DNA from: Deltaproteobacteria bacterium
GTDB taxonomy: Bacteria > Desulfobacterota > Desulfarculia > Adiutricales > Adiutricaceae
Reading direction: 5' to 3'
DNA: 5,134 nucleotides
NCBI GenBank assembly: GCA_031269135.1
Contig: JAISZP010000314.1
Location: 1-5,134, forward strand
This document shows positions 1-5,030 of this stretch, one piece after another (within the stretch, counting starts at the first letter, position 1; each line of letters starts with the position of its first letter). The notes under the pieces were generated by a model, which was given only the letters and a program-made list of their open reading frames with translations, was not told where the DNA came from and did not search any database. Made by a program: the position numbers and the translations under genes.

Positions 1-25
1 ACTGCACTCCTTTACAGAGTTAAAA
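1..25 (-). promoter_or_regulatory. Ribosome-binding leader of a gene lying left of the window (repeat copy 1)
   Basis: Read on the minus strand, this segment carries a strong Shine-Dalgarno sequence AAAGGAG (positions 13 down to 7). It matches the leader at 476-500 in 24 of 25 positions; the only difference is A at 16 against T at 491. In the second copy the start codon lies 10 nt beyond AAAGGAG. By analogy the start codon of the unseen gene should lie about 4-6 bases left of position 1. The similarity stops at position 25, so what is shared is the immediate translation-initiation region and not the promoter. That a gene follows is inference. Confidence 0.55.
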
Positions 26-86
26 AAGTAGTCAGGGAAATAAGATCGAACCGCAAAAAATCCTAAATCGGCAAACTAGAAAATAT

Positions 87-117
87 ATTGTAAATGATTC
101 CAATCAGTTAAAAACAA
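87..117 (-). promoter_or_regulatory. Candidate sigma-70-type promoter for the gene left of the window
   Basis: On the minus strand a -10-like TACAAT (92 down to 87, five of six consensus bases) follows a weaker TTGTTT (117 down to 112), with a long 19-nt spacing. It lies in AT-rich DNA about 75 nt upstream of the Shine-Dalgarno site at 13-7, a reasonable place for a promoter serving the next leftward gene. The spacing is outside the optimum and AT-rich DNA gives chance matches, so this is only a candidate. Confidence 0.25.
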
Positions 118-132
118 AAATTTTCGTAAAAT
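110..132 (-). terminator. Possible weak Rho-independent terminator after the 95-residue gene
   Basis: About 50 nt beyond the stop codon at 184-186, the minus strand reads ATTTT-ACG-AAAAT followed by TTTTGTTTTT. This is a short AT-only stem (132 down to 120) with a good T tract. The stem has only five A-T pairs, so the fold is weak. A second small stem, AGCGT/ACGCT at 168-183, lies nearer the stop but has no T tract. The site also overlaps the -35 region of the candidate promoter at 87-117, so the two calls compete. Confidence 0.25.
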
Positions 133-183
133 GGGGTTTTTACACATCGATCTTAAATGAAAACATTAGCGTCATTGTACGCT

Positions 184-471
184 TTACCTTCGCTCATTGG
201 CCTCTTCCTTGTCAAATTTGAAACCTATAGTTGAAATTTGCATCTCTTTAAAGTCGTCTGGCGATAAAGCGCCAGCTTTAGTTTCGTCAATGCCGTCTGA
301 ATTTAAAGATAAGTCGACGCCGACTTCTTGGCCTGCAGATTCAGGCTTTTCCGAAGGGAATGGTTCTATCGTCAGAATATCGTTGTGCTCCTTAACCAGC
401 ACCTTAGATGTACCTAACTTATTGGCTACAAATTGCGATAAAAAGCTTACATCCATAATTTGTTTAAACAT
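184..471 (-). CDS. Small acidic protein of unknown function, 95 aa
   Basis: I do not recognise the family. The reading frame starts at ATG (471-469), with AAAGGAG 10 nt upstream, which strongly supports real translation; it ends with TAA at 186-184. The protein has about 18 acidic and 11 basic residues and lacks a signal peptide or membrane segment. The N-terminal part (residues 1-40) looks folded and contains VLVKEHNDILTIEP, which could form a beta hairpin. Residues 41-75 are rich in Ser, Gly, Asp and Glu and look flexible. The C-terminus carries ISTIGFKFDKEEANERR, a short hydrophobic patch followed by a charged tail. Size, acidity and a basic/acidic tail are compatible with a toxin-antitoxin antitoxin, but no toxin gene follows within the window and this is only a guess. 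Its leader is nearly duplicated at 1-25, which suggests a neighbouring gene with the same translation signal. Overlapping plus-strand frames lack a ribosome-binding site. Confidence 0.7.
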   Translation of the reverse strand: MFKQIMDVSFLSQFVANKLGTSKVLVKEHNDILTIEPFPSEKPESAGQEVGVDLSLNSDGIDETKAGALSPDDFKEMQISTIGFKFDKEEANERR

Positions 472-475
472 TGAA

Positions 476-500
476 ACTGCACTCCTTTACTGAGTTAAAA
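476..500 (-). promoter_or_regulatory. Ribosome-binding leader of the 95-aa gene (repeat copy 2)
   Basis: This is the second copy of the leader found at 1-25, with 24 of 25 identical positions. On the minus strand AAAGGAG (488 down to 482) lies 10 nt from the ATG at 471-469. The two copies are 475 bp apart, in the same orientation, and each would sit immediately upstream of a gene start. Outside the 25 bp the flanks are not obviously similar. Confidence 0.75.
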
Positions 501-528
501 TTGATGTCGATTAATGTTTAATTATGAT
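501..528 (+). promoter_or_regulatory. Candidate sigma-70-type promoter toward pyrG
   Basis: TTGATG (501-506) and TATGAT (523-528) are separated by 16 nt. They match the -35 and -10 consensus in four and five of six positions. Transcription would start near 535 and leave a leader of about 320 nt before pyrG, which is long. A closer promoter that I cannot recognise may exist. Confidence 0.3.
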
Positions 529-697
529 GGTCTTTAGATTCAATAATAAAAAACCTACTTTACATTTAAGGATTATTGAAGGCATTATGTCCTCAGCATG
601 GCGTCAAAATTGGACGACCTTTTCCCTCTCCGTTATGATATATTGCTCATAGACTTCCAAGACCGTTTCGCGCTTTTCTCGCTCAAAGCTTGCCACC

Positions 698-717
698 GAT
701 GGCGAACAAACGCCATC
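698..717 (+). promoter_or_regulatory. Stem-loop in the pyrG upstream region
   Basis: GATGGCG (698-704) and CGCCATC (711-717) form a perfect 7-bp stem around the 6-nt loop AACAAA. On the plus strand it is followed by AAAAACGACG and not by a T tract, so it is not a classical terminator for rightward transcription. It lies about 140 nt upstream of the pyrG start and would be within the transcript if the promoter at 501-528 is used. No function can be assigned; an RNA leader element, a protein site or chance are all possible. Confidence 0.35.
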
Positions 718-855
718 AAAAACGACGCCTCTGCAACCTCGCACTAAAACGATTCGAATCAAGCTCGACAAGGTGAATATTGTTTTTCGCCGCAGACCGA
801 CGAGCGGTTCAAATGCGACTTCAAATTCCATCCACCACACCGGAGGTCTTTTGGG

Positions 856-2541
856 ATGTCCAAAAAAACCAAGTTCATATTCATAACAGGCGGAGTGCTT
901 TCTTCCCTGGGAAAGGGTTTGACCTCAGCCTCGCTGGGCGCTCTTTTAAAGTCCAAGGGATTGACCGTGTCCATGCAAAAACTCGACCCCTACCTAAACC
1001 TGGACCCCGGCACCATGAACCCCCGCCAACACGGCGAGGTCTTCGTGACCGACGACGGGGCCGAGACGGATATGGACTTGGGTCACTATGAGCGGTATAT
1101 AGGTTCCCCTATGACCAGGCGCTCAAGTTACACGGCAGGCTGGATTTACAGTCAAGTGCTTTCTAAAGAACGGCGAGGAGACTATCTGGGAGGCACGGTT
1201 CAGGTCATTCCCCACGTGACCGACGAGGTCAAGGGCGCCATCTTGTCCATAGCTTCTCAGGATCTCGACCTGGCTTTGATAGAGGTCGGCGGCACGGTGG
1301 GCGACATCGAGAGCCTTCCTTTTCTTGAGGCTTTAAGACAACTTAAAGGCGATCTCGGCAAGAGCCGATGTCTGTTTCTCCACTTGACTCTCGTGCCGTA
1401 TCTCTCCACCACGGGCGAACCCAAAAGCAAACCCACCCAGCATAGCGTGAAAGAACTTCGTTCCCTCGGCATCCAGCCCGACATCATCGTCTGCCGCTCG
1501 ACGAAACCCATAGGAGCGGAATCGCAGGCTAAGATCGCCTTATTTTGCGACGTCTCCAAAGACGCGGTTTTCACCGCCGTCGACGTCGACAACATCTACG
1601 AACTCCCCATTAAACTTCACGAGCAGGGTCTTGAGCGCAAAGTTTCGTCTCTTTTGCGCTTAGGCCGCACGGAGCCCGACATAACTCCATGGGTGGATCT
1701 GGTTCAGCGGCAAGCCAACTTGACTAAAAGCGTAAAAATCGCCATCGTCGGAAAATATGTGGAGCTCATCGAGGCCTACAAAAGCCTTCATGAAGCCTTG
1801 ACTCACGGAGGACTGGCCCACAACGCCCGCATCGATTTCGACTACATCAATTCCGAGGAATTGAAACCCGACAACCTGGAAAAATACCTCGGTCAAGCTC
1901 AAGGAATATTGGTGCCGGGAGGCTTCGGAGCTAGAGGCATCGAGGGAATGATCTCAGCGGTGGGTTATGCGAGGAATAAGAAGAGACCGTATTTTGGAAT
2001 TTGTCTGGGCATGCAGTGCGCGGTGATCGAGTTTTCCAGAAATCAGGCTGGTTTAAGCAAGGCCGATTCGGAAGAGTTTAAACCAAAGTGCAACCATAAG
2101 GTCATCTTCCGTATGACCGGCTGGTATGACCATAACACCGGCTTAAGGGCCCAGCGCAAAGCCGACGACGATCTAGGCGGGAGCATGCGCTTGGGCTCTT
2201 ACCCCTGCAAACTCAAGCCGGGCACAAGAGCCCACCAAGCCTACGGCGTGGAGATGATCCACGAACGACACCGCCACCGTTTCGAGTTCAACCCCGACTA
2301 CATCAACATCTTGACTTCCAATGGACTGGTTTTAAGCGGTCAAGCCCCTGAAAGCCCCATCGAAAATCCTGACATGCCTTGGCCGAAACTGGTCGAGATT
2401 ATTGAACTAGCCGATCACCCTTGGTTTTTAGGCTGTCAGTTTCATCCCGAGTTTAAATCCAGCCCCATGCATCCGCACCCGCTGTTTAAGGCCTTCATCG
2501 GAGCCGCCCTAACCAACGGGGGCCGTCATGGAAAAAAATAA
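856..2541 (+). CDS. pyrG: CTP synthase (glutamine-hydrolysing)
   Basis: Catalyses the ATP-dependent amination of UTP to CTP using glutamine, the last step of de novo cytidine nucleotide synthesis, in the cytosol. The 561-residue protein is slightly longer than the usual 535-550. The synthetase domain (about 1-280) has the P-loop [10 protein letters not shown] (12-21), the metal-binding Asp72 in [11 protein letters not shown], Glu143 in [12 protein letters not shown], and the UTP-site segment [15 protein letters not shown] (187-201). The glutamine amidotransferase domain starts near [10 protein letters not shown] (292-301). It has the oxyanion loop GGFGARG (355-361), nucleophile Cys383 in GICLGMQ, and His530/Glu532 in CQFHPEF, giving a complete triad. 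GGSMRLG and [10 protein letters not shown] are also present. The start is fixed by GGAGGT at 842-847, 8 nt before ATG, and by the canonical N-terminus [11 protein letters not shown]. No partner gene follows closely; about 1 kb of decayed and repetitive DNA lies downstream. Nothing suggests loss of function. Confidence 0.98.
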   Translation: MSKKTKFIFITGGVLSSLGKGLTSASLGALLKSKGLTVSMQKLDPYLNLDPGTMNPRQHGEVFVTDDGAETDMDLGHYERYIGSPMTRRSSYTAGWIYSQVLSKERRGDYLGGTVQVIPHVTDEVKGAILSIASQDLDLALIEVGGTVGDIESLPFLEALRQLKGDLGKSRCLFLHLTLVPYLSTTGEPKSKPTQHSVKELRSLGIQPDIIVCRSTKPIGAESQAKIALFCDVSKDAVFTAVDVDNIYELPIKLHEQGLERKVSSLLRLGRTEPDITPWVDLVQRQANLTKSVKIAIVGKYVELIEAYKSLHEALTHGGLAHNARIDFDYINSEELKPDNLEKYLGQAQGILVPGGFGARGIEGMISAVGYARNKKRPYFGICLGMQCAVIEFSRNQAGLSKADSEEFKPKCNHKVIFRMTGWYDHNTGLRAQRKADDDLGGSMRLGSYPCKLKPGTRAHQAYGVEMIHERHRHRFEFNPDYINILTSNGLVLSGQAPESPIENPDMPWPKLVEIIELADHPWFLGCQFHPEFKSSPMHPHPLFKAFIGAALTNGGRHGKK

Positions 2542-2566
2542 CCGCTAACCCGGAGCGAAATTAGTG

Positions 2567-2625
2567 TTAGGCGAAAATCGGCATCGGCATAATAGTCGAC
2601 ATTAGGTGAAAATCGGCATCGGCAT
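2567..2625. repeat. Pair of 24-bp direct repeats, 35-bp spacing
   Basis: Copies at 2567-2590 and 2602-2625 differ at one position only (C at 2571 against T at 2607 in TTAGGCGAAAA / TTAGGTGAAAA). Each ends in the internally repeated ATCGGCATCGGCAT. They start 35 bp apart and lie just after pyrG, in the 3' part of the minus-strand VanZ-like remnant, where they encode the low-complexity end DADFH...MPMPIFA of that frame. A two-copy duplication is the simplest reading. Confidence 0.8.
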
Positions 2626-2793
2626 GAACCTCGGCGATTTTATGTTTGAGGTCGGCAAAAAAATATCGCTTGCTTTTTGAAGGCCGCGCCCTGTTTTGAA
2701 TGCCGCTCCCTATGTCGAGGTCGAATCTTTCCGGGGCGACGGCGACAGCCGCGAGAAGCGTGAAGAGTGAAGCATAAAGTAGGAAGTGATAAA

Positions 2794-2889
2794 TTTTATC
2801 GACTTCTGGTATAATCCGCATCTGTCATAATCTGCTTCCGGCATAATCTGCTTCCGGCATGATTTGCTTTTGGCTTAATCGTCGTCCGG
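2794..2889. repeat. 16-bp tandem array, six units, inside the VanZ-like remnant
   Basis: Read on the minus strand from 2889 to 2794, six consecutive 16-bp units follow the pattern CCGGAAGCAGATTATG. Two central units (2857-2842 and 2841-2826) are identical, and the outer ones diverge progressively. The last unit, CCAGAAGTCGATAAAA (2809-2794), is the coding segment for Pro-Glu-Val-Asp-Lys of the VanZ-like frame, so it is the likely founder. The first unit reads Pro-Asp-Asp-Asp-stop in the upstream frame. Weak similarity extends one more unit on the right, to 2903. Sixteen is not a multiple of three, so each added unit shifts the frame. Confidence 0.85.
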
Positions 2890-3167
2890 CACAATCCTCT
2901 GCGAGAACCAAAGGACAAAAACGACGATCAACCAAAACGAAATCAAGATCTTGAATACGTCAATCCATTTATGTTATTTTACAAAAACTTTCACCGTCGG
3001 CTCTCTTTTTATCGCGGCGTTAAAACCAAAGCAAATGCCTCCTTATGTTGAGTAAATTAATACTGTACTTAACTAAGCCGAAACAGAAGGGTTTGGCGAC
3101 GATTGACGATTGTCGGCCGTTAATCGGCGACTCTTTATCGTCAGTTATGGATTGTCGAAAACAATCT

Positions 3168-3287
3168 TCGGCGACTGACGAATCGGCGACTGACGAATCG
3201 GCGACCGACGGATAAGCGACAAACAGATCGACGACCGCCAGTTCACCGACAAACAGATCGCCGACAAACAGTTCATCGACCGCCATG
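3168..3287. repeat. 15-bp tandem array, eight units
   Basis: Eight 15-bp units run without spacers. The first two are identical TCGGCGACTGACGAA (3168-3182, 3183-3197). Later units drift to TCGGCGACCGACGGA, TAAGCGACAAACAGA, TCGACGACCGCCAGT, TCACCGACAAACAGA, TCGCCGACAAACAGT and TCATCGACCGCCATG. The shared core is CGAC at fixed phase. Variants fall into two classes (ACAAACAG and ACCGCCA endings) that recur in order, hinting at amplification of blocks of units. The period is a multiple of three, so long open frames occur: the minus strand would read pentapeptides such as VADSS and VGDLF. No ribosome-binding site supports translation. Confidence 0.85.
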
Positions 3288-3336
3288 GATGCTCGACGAA
3301 TGCCAAGACGGATTTACGACGCGGTTCATTTTTGAT

Positions 3337-3462
3337 GTTCAACAAGTGTTTGTCGTTCAACAAGTGTTTGTCGTTCAGCAAGTGTTTGACGTTCAACTAG
3401 TGTTTGACGTTCAGCAAGTGTTTGACGTTCAACTAGCGTTTGACGTTCAACAAGCGAGACGC
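3337..3462. repeat. 18-bp tandem array, seven units, with 36-bp higher order
   Basis: Seven 18-bp units begin at 3337, 3355, 3373, 3391, 3409, 3427 and 3445. The first two are identical (GTTCAACAAGTGTTTGTC). Units 3 and 5 are identical (GTTCAGCAAGTGTTTGAC). Units 4 and 6 share GTTCAACTAG and differ at one base later on. The alternation shows that a 36-bp dimer was duplicated after the 18-bp unit arose. Unit 7 is degenerate at its 3' end, and a diverged echo (GTTCATCAAG) occurs at 3493. The plus strand is open as a hexapeptide repeat (VFDVQQ/VFDVQL) and the minus strand is cut by TAG in units 4 and 6, but neither strand has a ribosome-binding site. Confidence 0.9.
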
Positions 3463-3584
3463 TTATAGGCGGAGACGTTCGACGTTTAAGACGTTCATCA
3501 AGCCCAAATAGTGAAAACCTTTAAGTTATTCCGTAGCGCCGCCCATAAACCTCGATCTTGCGGAGAAATAGACGAGGCTCGTGG

Positions 3585-4256
3585 ATGGTCGGCTTTTGGA
3601 GAGCCAATTTGACCGAGGTTAAAAAGATCGATCTTCAGACCGCCACCTACCAGGACCTGGAACCTGCGGCTGATGTTCTGCTGAGAGGCGGTTTGATAGC
3701 CGGCCCCACCCAATCCTACTACGCGTTGATGGCTTTGGCCGATAAAGGCCCGACTCTGGAGCGCCTAGCCTCGCTTAAGGCCGGACGCAGCAGCGACCAG
3801 GCTTTTTTGCTGTTGATAGATCAAAACGACAGAACCAGGAGCTACGCCAGAGAAGTCAGCAAAGAGGCCAAGCTCTTGATGGACGAATTTTGGCCTGGTT
3901 TGTTGACCTTGCTGCTGCCTGGGCATACCGGACTGCATCCGCTTCTTTTGGGAAAATCCAAAAGCGTCGGCCTGAGGGTCGAAGGACTGGCCGTCATCCG
4001 CCGTTTAATCCGCTTGGTGGATCGCGGAATCACCGGCACCAGCGCCAACCCTCACGGCGGTCAGCCGCCCACGACGATCGACGAAGTGTTGAAGCACTTC
4101 GGAGACGATCTGGACCTGGCCTTGGACGCGGGTCCGACTCCCGGCGGCAGTTCTTCGTCGATAGTCGATTTCACCTCGGCCGAGCCTAGGATCTTTCGCC
4201 AAGGCGCGATTCCGACCGAACGAATCCGCTCGGTTTGCCGGGCTGTAGCCTTGTGA
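3585..4256 (+). CDS. tsaC: Sua5/YciO/YrdC-family L-threonylcarbamoyladenylate synthase
   Basis: Members of this family combine threonine, bicarbonate and ATP into threonylcarbamoyl-AMP, the donor for the t6A37 modification of ANN-decoding tRNAs, in the cytosol. The 223-residue product is one YrdC domain without the C-terminal Sua5 domain. Visible motifs are GGLIAGPTQSYYAL (35-48, the family's PTxTxYGL region), LKAGR (64-68), FWPGLLTLLLPG (102-113), VGLRV (128-132), GTSAN (151-155), SSIVD (191-195) and RIFRQG (202-207). Several differ from the usual form: YYAL replaces YGLG, the KxR element is spaced K-A-G-R, and the RxP after VGLR is absent. It could therefore be a YciO-type paralogue, and the symbol is provisional. 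ATG 3585 follows GAGG (3574-3577) by 7 nt. Alternatives are TTG 3558 (longer, poor signal) and TTG 3609, which has GGAGA 6 nt upstream and gives a family-like N-terminus. It is followed after 12 nt by the dedA gene. Confidence 0.88.
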   Translation: MVGFWRANLTEVKKIDLQTATYQDLEPAADVLLRGGLIAGPTQSYYALMALADKGPTLERLASLKAGRSSDQAFLLLIDQNDRTRSYAREVSKEAKLLMDEFWPGLLTLLLPGHTGLHPLLLGKSKSVGLRVEGLAVIRRLIRLVDRGITGTSANPHGGQPPTTIDEVLKHFGDDLDLALDAGPTPGGSSSSIVDFTSAEPRIFRQGAIPTERIRSVCRAVAL

Positions 4257-4268
4257 GGCCACTATAGA

Positions 4269-4961
4269 ATGGAAATTTTCAGCGCCTTTTGGGACGGCGT
4301 CCTTTGGCTTATCGACTTTATAATGCACATAGACGTTCACCTCGACGATCTGGTCGACAAGTACGGTTGGCAGACCTATTTCATACTGTTCATAATCGTT
4401 TTCTGGGAAACCGGGGTCGTCATATGGCCTTTTCTGCCGGGAGATTCTCTTCTCTTCGCCGCCGGGGCCATTTCAGGCAGAGAGGGTTCGCCGCTGTCGC
4501 CGATATGGCTTTTTTTCATCATTTCTCTGGCCGCCTTTTTGGGCGACACCTGCAACTACTGGATAGGCCGTTTCATCGGACCAAAGGTCTTGAATCGAGA
4601 CGGAAGATTTTTGAAAAAAAAGTATCTGGATCAGACTAAAGACTTCTACGACCGTTATGGCGCCTTCACCATAATACTGGCCCGTTTCGTGCCCATCGTG
4701 CGGACCTTCGCGCCTTTCGTGGCCGGGATCGGACATATGCGCTACCGCCGCTTTCTGCTGTACAATTTAGTCGGCGGGATGGGTTGGTGTCTCATATTCA
4801 TCGGCGCCGGACACTTCTTCGGAGGCCTGGCGATCGTTCAAAAAAATTTCACCATGGTCATCATGGCCATTATCGTCATATCGATACTGCCGATGGTGAT
4901 TGAATACATAAAAGCGGTCAAGAGAAAGAAAAAGAAAAAGAATCTAGACGAAAACTTATAG
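4269..4961 (+). CDS. DedA-family integral membrane protein (YqjA/YghB-like)
   Basis: DedA proteins sit in the inner membrane. Some act as undecaprenyl-phosphate or phospholipid transporters, others in envelope and pH homeostasis, probably driven by protons. The 230 residues match the family length. Motifs in order: YFILFIIVFWETGVVIWPFLPGDSLLFAAG (36-66, given as a range with Glu47 and Asp59), GDTCNYWIGRFIG (92-104), RYGAFTIILARFVPIVRTFAP (129-149, with Arg139 and Arg145), AGIGHMRYRRF (152-162) and N166 near GGMGW. The two acidic and two arginine residues shown to matter in E. coli YqjA are all present, so it should be functional. Hydrophobic stretches fit helices around 37-56, 78-91, 132-149, 165-185 and 194-212. 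The C-terminus is a lysine cluster (KRKKKKK) followed by LDENL, whose codons lie in the first unit of a 14-bp repeat. GAGG (4255-4258) overlaps the upstream stop codon and lies 10 nt before ATG, so translation is probably coupled to the tsaC-like gene. The specific lipid substrate cannot be read from the sequence. Confidence 0.94.
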   Translation: MEIFSAFWDGVLWLIDFIMHIDVHLDDLVDKYGWQTYFILFIIVFWETGVVIWPFLPGDSLLFAAGAISGREGSPLSPIWLFFIISLAAFLGDTCNYWIGRFIGPKVLNRDGRFLKKKYLDQTKDFYDRYGAFTIILARFVPIVRTFAPFVAGIGHMRYRRFLLYNLVGGMGWCLIFIGAGHFFGGLAIVQKNFTMVIMAIIVISILPMVIEYIKAVKRKKKKKNLDENL

Positions 4962-5015
4962 ACGAAAGCTTACAGACGGAGGCTTATAGACTCAGGCCTA
5001 TAGACTCAAGCTTCG
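4946..5015. repeat. 14-bp tandem array, five units, overlapping the dedA stop
   Basis: The five units are AGACGAAAACTTAT, AGACGAAAGCTTAC, AGACGGAGGCTTAT, AGACTCAGGCCTAT and AGACTCAAGCTTCG, at 4946, 4960, 4974, 4988 and 5002. Unit 1 encodes the last residues of the DedA protein, and its junction with unit 2 forms the TAG stop (4959-4961). Three units carry a 6-bp palindrome at the same place (AAGCTT in units 2 and 5, AGGCCT in unit 4), with unit 3 (AGGCTT) intermediate. No terminator with a T tract is seen after dedA. Confidence 0.85.
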
Positions 5016-5030
5016 AGGGTCTCCCCTTTT

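Larger units (their letters stand above)
472..855. other. Divergent intergenic region between the 95-aa gene and pyrG
   Basis: I find no convincing gene in these 384 bases. The left part (to about 590) is AT-rich and should hold promoters for both flanking genes; the right part is of higher GC. It contains the minus-strand leader (476-500), a candidate plus-strand promoter (501-528), a perfect 7-bp stem-loop (698-717) and the perfect palindrome GATTCGAATC (751-760). A 78-codon minus-strand frame (604-840) and a 21-codon plus-strand frame (587-652) have no adequately spaced ribosome-binding site and no recognisable sequence. Confidence 0.6.
2567..2994 (-). pseudogene. Decayed VanZ-like membrane protein gene, frame broken by a tandem repeat
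   Basis: On the minus strand a possible GTG start (2994-2992) begins MKVFVK, then a stop (TAA 2976-2974). The same frame continues HKWIDVFK and a membrane helix ILISFWLIVVFVLWF, then SQRIVPDDD and a second stop (2877-2875). Beyond the 16-bp array, in a frame shifted by 80 nt, come PEVDKIYHFLLYASLFTLLAA and about 55 further residues. The pattern DKxxHFxxYxxLxxLxxxA preceded by a helix and a Pro is characteristic of the VanZ family, linked to glycopeptide resistance in some Gram-positives and of unknown role elsewhere. Deleting the five extra 16-bp units joins SQRIVP directly to EVDKIYHF in one frame. The later VanZ motifs (a DExxQ-like segment) are not visible and the tail is low-complexity repeat, so the 3' part is also lost. 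The family call rests on one motif plus helix layout; the broken frame is seen directly. A raw 84-codon ATG frame (2821-2567) remains open, but no good ribosome-binding site precedes it. Confidence 0.6.
2542..3584. other. Gene-poor gap with a VanZ-like remnant and several tandem repeat arrays
   Basis: About 1 kb separates pyrG from the tsaC-like gene without an intact gene. In order it contains a pair of 24-bp direct repeats (2567-2625), a decayed VanZ-like frame on the minus strand (to 2994) with a 16-bp array inside it, a 15-bp array (3168-3287) and an 18-bp array (3337-3462). Open frames over the last two arrays exist on both strands, but they are products of repetition and lack ribosome-binding sites. 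I see no T-tract terminator after pyrG; a bulged stem CGCTAAC/GTTAGGCG at 2543-2573 is the only candidate and is weak. Confidence 0.7.

Noticed and set aside
587..652. 21-codon plus-strand frame (MSSAWRQNW...) as a pyrG leader peptide
   Set aside because: The purine run GAAGG is only about 4 nt from ATG and the next is about 13 nt away. There is no run of regulatory codons, and no link to the hairpin at 698-717 can be shown.
751..760. TTCGAATC resembling a tRNA T-loop
   Set aside because: The flanking bases do not form a T-arm stem on either strand, the needed G-C closing pair is absent, and no acceptor or anticodon arm is visible. It is only a short palindrome.
604..840. 78-codon minus-strand open frame upstream of pyrG
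   Set aside because: No ribosome-binding site at a suitable distance, unrecognisable composition rich in Val, Arg and Cys, and position within the pyrG leader; most likely chance.
2528..2545. ATG overlapping the pyrG end (MEKNNR-stop), as a remnant start of a following gene such as kdsA
   Set aside because: Only six codons, with no similarity visible downstream; kdsA following pyrG is common in related bacteria but nothing here supports it.
3045..3215. 56-codon plus-strand frame ending in SATDE repeats
   Set aside because: It is preceded by CCTCCTT, which is not a ribosome-binding site on this strand, and half of it is the 15-bp array. Best explained as repeat-driven openness.
3020..3286. 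Minus-strand pentapeptide-repeat protein (VADSS/VGDLF)
   Set aside because: It does not follow the A(D/N)LxX pattern of true pentapeptide-repeat proteins, starts inside the array without a ribosome-binding site, and continues into non-repetitive low-quality sequence.
3168..3462. CRISPR array
   Set aside because: Units are directly adjacent without unique spacers, are too short (15 and 18 bp), and no cas gene is present.
3289..3468. 59-codon plus-strand hexapeptide-repeat frame
   Set aside because: No ribosome-binding site upstream of ATG 3289, and nearly all of the frame is the 18-bp array.
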